Origin: Tomocerus qinae
Lineage: Eukaryota; Arthropoda; Collembola; Entomobryomorpha; Tomoceridae
Assembly (NCBI GenBank): GCA_020055645.1
Contig: CM034548.1
Location: forward strand, 620,001-684,000
Direction of reading: 5' to 3'
Length of the DNA stretch: 64,000 nucleotides
The notes under the pieces were generated by a model. The model saw only the letters and a list, made by a program, of their open reading frames with translations, had not been told where the DNA came from and did no database searches. Both the position numbers and the translations under genes were made by a program. This document shows, piece by piece, positions 56,965-64,000 of the stretch. Within the stretch, counting starts at the first letter, position 1, and each line of letters begins with the position of its first letter.

Positions 56965-58949
56965 AACTGTAACAACTATCGATGGTTGAAAAACTGTGAA
57001 ACTATCTATGGATGAAAAACGATGAAACTATCTATGGTTGAAAAAAGGTATAAATTAACTATGGTTGAAAGACTGTAACTACTATCGCATATCGATGGTT
57101 GAAAAACTGTGAAACTATCTATGGTTGAAAAACGATGAAACTATCTATGGTTGAAAAAAGGTATAAATTAACTATGGTTGAAAGACTGTAACTACTATCG
57201 CATATCGATGGTTGAAAAACTGTGAAAGTCATCTATGGTTGTAAAACTGTGAAAGTCATCTATGGTTGTAAAACTGTGAAAGTCATCTATGGTTGTAAAA
57301 CTGTGAAAGTCATCTATGGTTGTAAAACTGTGAAAGTCATCTATGGTTGTAAAACTGTGAAAGTCATCTATGGTTGTAAAACTGTGAAAGTCATCTATGG
57401 TTGTAAAACTGTGAAAGTCATCTATGGTTGTAAAACTGTGAAAGTCATCTATGGTTGTAAAACTGTGAAAGTCATCTATGGTTGTAAAACTGTGAAAGTC
57501 ATCTATGGCTGTAAAACTGAAACTATCCATGGTTGAAAAACTGTGAAACTATTTATGATTGTAAAACTGTGAAAACTATCTATGGTTGAAAAACTGTGAA
57601 AACTATCTATGGTTGAAAAACAGAATATTATCTATGGTTGAAAAACTGTGAAAACTATCTATGGTTGAAAAACAGAATATTATCTATGGTTGAAAAACTG
57701 GAAAAACTATCTATGGTTGAAAAACTGAAAATTATCTATGGTTAAAAATCTGTGAAAACTATCTATGGTTGAAAAACGATGAAACTATCTATGGTTGAAA
57801 GACAGAATATTATCTATGGTTGAAAAACTGTGAAAATTATCTATGGTTGAAAAACAGAATATTATCTATGGTTGAAAAACTGGAAAAACTATCTATGGTT
57901 GAAAAACTGGAAAAACTATCTATGGTTGAAAAACTGAAAATTGTCTATGGTTAAAAATCTGTGAAAACTATCTATGGTTGAAAAACGATGAAACTATCTA
58001 TGGTTGAAAAACGATGAAACTATCTATGGTTGAAAAACTGTGAATCCATCTGTAGTTGAAAAACTGTGAAACCTATCTATGGTTAAAAAACTGTAACAAC
58101 TATCGATGGTTGAAAAACTGTGAAACTATCTATGGTTGAAAAACGATGAAACTAACTATGGTTGAAAAACTGTAACTACTAACGCATATCGATGGTTGAA
58201 AAACTGTAAAAGTCATCTATGGTTGTAAAACTGTGAAACTATCTGTGGTTGAAAAACTGTGAAAGTATCTATGGTTGAATAACTGTGAAACTATCTATGG
58301 TTGAATAACTGTGAAACTATCTATGGTTGAATAACTGTGAAACTATCTATGATTGTAAAACTGTGAAAACTATTTATGGTTAGAAAACTGTGAAAACTAT
58401 CTATGGTTGAAAAACTGTGAAAACTATCTATGTTTGAAAAACTGTAAAAAGTATCCATGGTTGAAAAGCTGTGAAACTATTTATGGTTGAATAACTGTGA
58501 CAACTATCTATGTTTGAAAAACAGTGAAAACTATCTATGGTTGAAAAACGATGAAACTATCTATGTTTGAAAAACAGTGAAAACTATCCATGGTTGAAAA
58601 ACTGTAACAACTATCTGTTTGAAAAACTGCTAAAACTATCTATGGTTGAAAAACTGAAAACTATCTATGTTTCAAAAAAGGTATAAACTAACTATGGTTG
58701 AAAAACTGTAACTACTATCACATATCGATGGTTGAAAAACTGTGAAAGTCATCTATGGTTGAAAAACTGTGAAAGTCATCTATGGTTGAAAAACTGTGAA
58801 ACTATCTGTGGTTGAAAAACGATGAAACTATCTATGGTTGAAAAACGATGAAACTATCTATGGTTGAAAAACGATAAAACTATCAATGGTTGAAAAACTG
58901 TGAAACTATCTGTAGTTGAAAAACTGTGAAAACTATCTATGGTTAAAAA

Positions 58950-60285
58950 CCTACGGCAAGCCGTAACAGAAGCTCGCCTGAGTGAAGGGGACCATGTACA
59001 CATTTTTGGTGGAATAATAATAAATTTATTGTGATTAGTACAATGTAATTCAAACTAGATCAATATTTATAATTATTGGAAAAATCTTCAACATTAACAG
59101 AAAATCAAAATAGATTAGCATCGACAATTAAAACCAACAGAAAATCAAAACAGATTATTATTGACTATTAAAATCAACAGAATATCAAAATAAATTTTTA
59201 TTGACTATTAAAATCAACAGAAATTCAAAATAAATTATTATTGACTATGAAAATCAACAGAAAATTAGAAAAATTATTATTGACTATGAAAATCAACAGA
59301 AACTCAAAATAGATTATGATTGACTATTAAAATCAACAGAAAATCAAAATAGATTATTATTGATCATTTAAATCAACAAAAAGTCGAAATAGATAATTGT
59401 TGACTATGAAAATCAACAAAAAGGCGAAATAGATAATTGTCGACTATAAAAATCAGCAGAAAATCAAAATAGATAACTGTTGACTATGAAAATCAACAGA
59501 ACATCAAAATTGATTAAGATTGAGTATCAAAATTAACAAAAAATCAAAATAGAATAATACTGAGTATTAAAATAAACAAAAATTCAAAATTAAATAATAC
59601 TGAGTATCAAAATAAACAAAAATTCAAAATTGAATAATATTGAGTATTGAAATAAACAAAACATCAAAGTTAAACAATAATGAGTTTTCAAAATAAACAA
59701 AAAATCTAATTTGACTAATATTAATTATCCAAATGAACAAAAAATCAAAATTGATTAATATTGGCAATCCAATTAAACAAAAATCAAAATTAATTAATAT
59801 GGAATATAAAAATCAAAAGAAAATCAAAATCGGTTAATATTGACTATCATAAATAAAACCAATTCGAAAAATGTAAATTTGACTATCAGTTTGCATATAA
59901 ATGCGAAATAGATTTATTTCCATCCTATAATAGGTATTCTCCGGATTTATTTACTTTATTATAAAATCTTAAATTTGGTCGAAGCGGCATTTAATATTTT
60001 GTACTATCCAGCTAACAATCCATAGAAAGCACAAATGAACTTTTAATGTCCATTTAATGCCATATTTTCATTTTGACTATCAAAATGAAGACAAAGTGAG
60101 CGCGCGTCATCTCAGCAACCTATGGACCAATGTGGCCCATTTTCAATGGGCTTTGTCCTATGGGCATAGGCAATGTTTTTGGCAAGTTTGATCAAAATCG
60201 GTCAATGCGTTCGAAAGTTATCGCGGTAACAGACGAACGGACGGACGGACTGTGCGATTCTATAAGCTGCCTTATCAGGCGAGCT
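58950..60285 (+). mobile_element. 'gctcgcctga' element, copy 3
   Basis: Ends at 58971 and 60285. It has an expanded internal array (about 20 units of 'aaaatcaacagaaaatcaaa' plus a variable part, 59090-59870). The segment near the right end ('tcaaaatcggtcaatgcgtt', 'gttatcgcggtaac') is shared with copy 4 in reverse. Confidence 0.75.
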
Positions 60286-60765
60286 AAAAACTGTAACAAC
60301 TATCGATGGTTGAAAAACTGTGAAACTATCTATGGTTGAAAAACGATGAAACTATCTATGGTTGAAAAACGATGAAACTATCTATGGTTGAAAAACGATG
60401 AAACTATCTATGGTTGAAAAACGATGAAACTATCTATGGTTGAAAAACGATGAAACTATCTATGGTTGAAAAAAGGTATAAACTAACTATGGTTGAAAAA
60501 CTGTAACTACTATCGCATATCGATGGTTGAAAAACTGTGAAAGTCATCTATGGTTGTAAAACTGAAACTATCTGTGGTTGAAAAACGATGAAACTATCTA
60601 TGGTTGAAAAACTGAAAATATCTGTGGTTGAAAAACGATGAAACTATCTATGGTTGAAAAACTGTGAAACTATCTGTAGTTGAAAACTGTGAAACTATCT
60701 GTAATTGAAAAACTGAAAACTATCTATGGTTAAAAAACTGTAACAACTATCGATGGTTAGGTTAG

Positions 60766-62545
60766 GTTATTGTAAACTCACTGTAAAACTTTCCATGTTT
60801 TTGTAATATCACTGTAAAACTTTCCATGTTTTTGTAATATCACTGTCAAGTGTCTGTTTTTGTAAAATCACTTTCAAACTGTCTGTTTTTGAAATATCAC
60901 TATCCAACTGTCTGTTTTTGTAAAATCAATGTCAAACTGTCTAAAATCACTGTCAAGCTGTCTATATTTTCGTAAAATCACTGTTAAGTTGTCTGTTTTT
61001 GTAATGTCATTTTTAAACTGTCTGTTTTTTTAAATCACTTTCAAATGTCTGTTTTGGGTCGCCTGAATAAGGAAGCTTATTGAACCGCACAGTCTGTCCG
61101 TTCGTCAGTCCGTTAACACGATAACTTTTGAGCACAATGGCGGAAGTTGACCAAACTTTGCAAAGACAATGCCTATGGACCAGTGACGAATCCTATTCAT
61201 TTTGGTATAAATCGGTCAATAGGTTGCTGAGATACCGCGCGCTCACTTTGTCTTCATTTTGATAGTCATATGGAAAATTTGACTTACAATGGACATTAAA
61301 AAGTTCAACTGCGTTTCCTATAAATTGTTAAATATATAGTATAAAATATTTCACTCAGCTTCTACCAAAATTGTGATTATGTAACAAAGCAAATAAAATC
61401 AGGAAACTAACTATTAGAAGACGAAATAAATCTAATTTTAATTAGAATATATTCTAGTGAAATTTACATTTTTCGAACTCCTTTTGATTTTGATCTATCA
61501 ATTTGAATATTATCTATAATTTTATGAATATCAATAAAAATTTTGTTTTTCTGTTGATTTTGATAGTCGACATTAATCTATTTAGATTTTCTGTTGATTT
61601 TGATATCAACATTAATCTACTTCTATTTTCTGCTGATTTTAACATTCAATATTATTCTGTTTTGATTTGATTTATTGTTAGTTTTAATAGTTCATATTGA
61701 TCTACTTTGAATTTAATAGTAAATACTATTCTACTTTTAATTTTTGTGGATTTTCAATTTCTTTCGATATTGATAATTGACATTAAGCTACTTTGAATTT
61801 CAATTAATTTAGATAATCATATTGTATTTAATACATTTCGACTACTATTCTACCAAAAATGTGCACATGGTTTCCTTTACTCAGGCGAGCTTCTGTTACG
61901 GTTTGCTGTAGGTTTTGTAATATCACTGTCAAACTGTCTGTTTTTGTAAAATCACTGTCAAACTGTCTGTTTTTGTAAAATCGCTGTCAAACTGTCTGTT
62001 TTTGTAAAATCACTGTCAAACTGTCTGTTTTTGTAAAATCACTGTCAAACTATCTATGTTTTTGTAAAATCACTGTCAAACTGTCTATGTTTTTGTAAAA
62101 TCACTGTCAAAATGTAATCGTTTTTGCAAAATCACTGTCAAACTGTAATCGTTTTTTGTAAAATCACTGTCAAACTGTAATCGTTTTTGTAAAATCACTG
62201 TCAAACTGTAATCGTTTTTGTAAAATCACTGTCAAACTGTAATCGTTTTTGTAAAATCGCTGTCAAACTGTCTATGTTTTTGTAAAACCACTGTCAAACT
62301 ATCTATGTTTTTGTAAAATCACTGTCAAACTGTCTATGTTTTTGTAAAATCACTGTCAAAATGTAATCGTTTTTGTAAAATCACTGTCAAACTGTAATCT
62401 TTTTTTTGTAAAATCACTGTCAAACTGTAATCGTTTTTGTAAAATCACTGTCAAACTGTCTATGTTTTTGTAAAATCAATGTCAAACTGTTTATGTTTTT
62501 GTAAAATCACTGTCAAACTATCTACGTTTTTGTAAAATCGCCTGT
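60766..62545. repeat. Satellite array B, 29-31-bp units
   Basis: The unit is 'gtctatgtttttgtaaaatc' plus 'actgtcaaact'. Variants have 'gtctgttttt' or 'gtaatcgttttt'. Array A units ('atctatggttgtaaaactgt') align with it apart from a 3-4-bp insertion, so the two satellites share an origin. The array surrounds transposon copy 4. Confidence 0.9.
61046..61913 (-). mobile_element. 'gctcgcctga' element, copy 4 (inverted)
   Basis: The ends are 'tcgcctgaataag' (61059) and 'tcaggcgagcttctgttacg' (61881) plus the complement of 'cctacagcaaaccg'. It interrupts array B. The internal 'ttttgatagtcgacattaat' units are fewer than in copy 3. Confidence 0.75.
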
Positions 62546-63620
62546 CTATGTTATCCGCGCTTGATCTAGCAGTTCTGATCAACAACTTGACTTTAATTTG
62601 TCCCAATGATATAGTGTAACTTGGCTTTTTAGGCTTCTAACACTTGTGACGATCAAGAAAAAAATCAATTACTACGAGGTCAAGGTTATATCACCGCCAT
62701 TCTCGAACTCAAAGTTTTTCATTCTCCCTAGAATGTATTACTGAAAGTTTCGTTGAGTTATCAATCTCAAATATCAGTATCTCAAACCATTCGAACGTTA
62801 TTTTGATTAAATTCACTCACTCACTCATCCACAGACAGACTGCAGGGGCGAAGTGATAAAGTTATTCAATTACAAAGTTATTCACTTTTTTGTAAAAAAC
62901 ATCAGCACCTTGTTAGTTCCCTGATAGATTAAGACATTGCATTGGGTGCTAAAGATTTACTTCCCTGACTAGAGAAGAGGGAATTTATTATGTACAGGGT
63001 CATCACTTATATGATTCCCCCCCACCACAGACCCACACAGAATAGTTACCAAAATGGTCTATATGTCGTAGTATAACTGAACCCTTTGTACAATGGCGCC
63101 ATTGTACTAGTATAACTGTTCCTCGTCCGTTATACTAGGATAACCGACCCCCAAGGTTTCAGTACAACTGTTCCCTTTTTAAATACATTGCAAAGCATGA
63201 GTTAGTAAGACAATTATGCAGGTTTATAATGATTATGATTATAATTTATGCTCAAAATCTTAATAGCTTGATTTACTCAGTCAAATAGTGATAATTACAA
63301 AAACCAAATCATTAATATAATTTGGGTAGAAACGTAAAAGAACAATTAATAGAGTTAATACGACAGATTGTCAATCATGTATAGATTAGAAAAGGTAGAT
63401 GCATTTAAAGACGGGTCAAATTGAGACAGCCAGATAATCCTAAATGAAAAAACCGCTAGTGTTCCAATGTGATTGTTAGGTTAGGTTAGGCAGTGTAATG
63501 GATTTAAGATTTATCTGTAGGTTCACATATCACATTTTGTTACTTGTACCATCTTGTTGAGAATCTTTTTGCAAATCTAACCGACTCCAAAACCACACAA
63601 TTCGATCAAGAAAAACCGGG
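62546..63620. other. Intergenic DNA, no gene seen
   Basis: No exon or repeat family was recognised apart from a short 'ttaggttaggttagg' at about 63477. Confidence 0.45.
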
Positions 63621-63624
63621 TAAA

Positions 63625-64000
63625 AAATTGGCTGAATTTAGGCAGCGGTACTTTGTTGCCACTGTCCCCGCTGTTGCCGCTAGGGGGTAAGGGGGGTCAG
63701 CGGCCACAGCATAAAAGCGTCAACAGCGGCAACAGTGGCGACACACAAAAACCACAGGTGGCAACAGCGGCGACACGCAAAATCCACTAGCGGCGACACA
63801 GCTAAAACCACTAGCGGCAACAGAGACACATTAATCTGTTGCCGCTAAACCTAATATGAGCCAGTGTACCGCTGCTCTGAATCGAATTAAAGCAACGAGA
63901 TCCCGCTGCCTAAATTCAGCCAATGCGTCTCTGTTGCCTCTAATGGTTTTAGCTGTGTCGCCGCTGTTGCCGCTAGTGGTTGTACCGTGTCGCCACTGTT
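63625..64000. repeat. Foldback of GC-rich tandem repeats, runs off the window
   Basis: The words 'tggctgaatttaggcagcgg' (63632) and its complement (63904) are inverted around 63780. Tandem ~28-bp units such as 'agcggcgacacagctaaaac' lie inside and continue to the last base. Probably the left part of a foldback element. Its right end is outside. Confidence 0.6.

Larger units (their letters stand above)
52050..58005. repeat. 2.97-kb tandem duplication (two copies)
   Basis: 52050-55030 and about 55021-58005 are nearly identical at an offset of 2970-2971 bp. Each contains satellite, one transposon-like copy and the 27-bp sub-array. The few differences cluster near 52905-53010 and 55880-55985. 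It is either a recent unequal exchange or an assembly artefact. Confidence 0.85.
52031..60765. repeat. Satellite block of 26-27-bp units (array A)
   Basis: The basic unit is about 'ctatctatggttgaaaaact' plus 'gtgaaa'. Variants differ in 'aaaacgatgaaac', 'aaaacagaatatt' and 'ggtataaactaac'. The array is interrupted by transposon-like copies (52849-53993, 55820-56964, 58950-60285). An exactly periodic sub-array of 27-bp units ('gtcatctatggttgtaaaac' plus 'tgtgaaa') with about 11 copies is at 54250-54535, and again at 57221-57506. Open frames on both strands there are only a result of the 27-bp period. Confidence 0.9.

Noticed and set aside
52031..62545. CRISPR-like array (regular repeats with short spacers)
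   Set aside because: The 26-31-bp units are contiguous tandem repeats with degenerate copies and no unique spacers, no cas genes are present, and the window is eukaryotic.

Overview
This window is gene-poor, repeat-rich eukaryotic DNA, most likely from an arthropod. The evidence is interrupted genes with GT-AG introns, a short (TTAGG)n tract of the arthropod telomere type at about 36.77 kb, and a dense mixture of LINE, Penelope-like, hAT-like, TA-target and Mutator/Foldback-like elements. A springtail or a similar lineage is a guess from the style of the repeats; I did not establish it.

Only two host genes could be assembled by reading across introns. (1) On the + strand, eight exons between 17683 and 40137 give about 956 codons of a single-pass membrane protein. 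Its N-terminal region resembles the ectodomain of vertebrate THSD1, followed by a thrombospondin type-1 repeat, a CUB-like region, one transmembrane helix and a long basic tail. Only the signal-peptide exon is missing. (2) On the - strand, six coding exons between 45364 and 40962, all joined in phase 0, give a complete 446-residue adaptor with a proline-rich N-terminus and two C-terminal SH3 domains. The two genes are convergent, with stop codons about 0.8 kb apart.

Layout: 0.6-3.3 kb is a hAT-like element with nested repeats. 3.7-4.6 kb is a decayed LINE. 5.8-10.35 kb is a near-intact LINE on the - strand, inserted in a 23-bp minisatellite with a 14-bp target duplication. 10.35-13.2 kb is a run of different minisatellites. 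13.2-17.5 kb holds three inverted-repeat transposons, including a 2.6-kb Mutator/Foldback-like element whose terminal repeats are themselves tandem arrays. 17.7-40.1 kb is the THSD1-like gene, with introns filled by a Penelope-like relic, several hAT-like elements, a LINE pseudogene split by a hAT element, TA-target elements and MITEs. 41.0-45.4 kb is the SH3 gene. 45.4-52 kb is intergenic repeats. 52.0-62.5 kb is a large satellite block (26-27-bp units, then 29-31-bp units) interrupted four times by one transposon-like family and carrying a 2.97-kb near-identical tandem duplication. The right end is a foldback of GC-rich repeats that runs off the window.

Most short open frames are products of tandem repeats or transposons and are not listed as genes. 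No tRNA, rRNA or CRISPR array was recognised.
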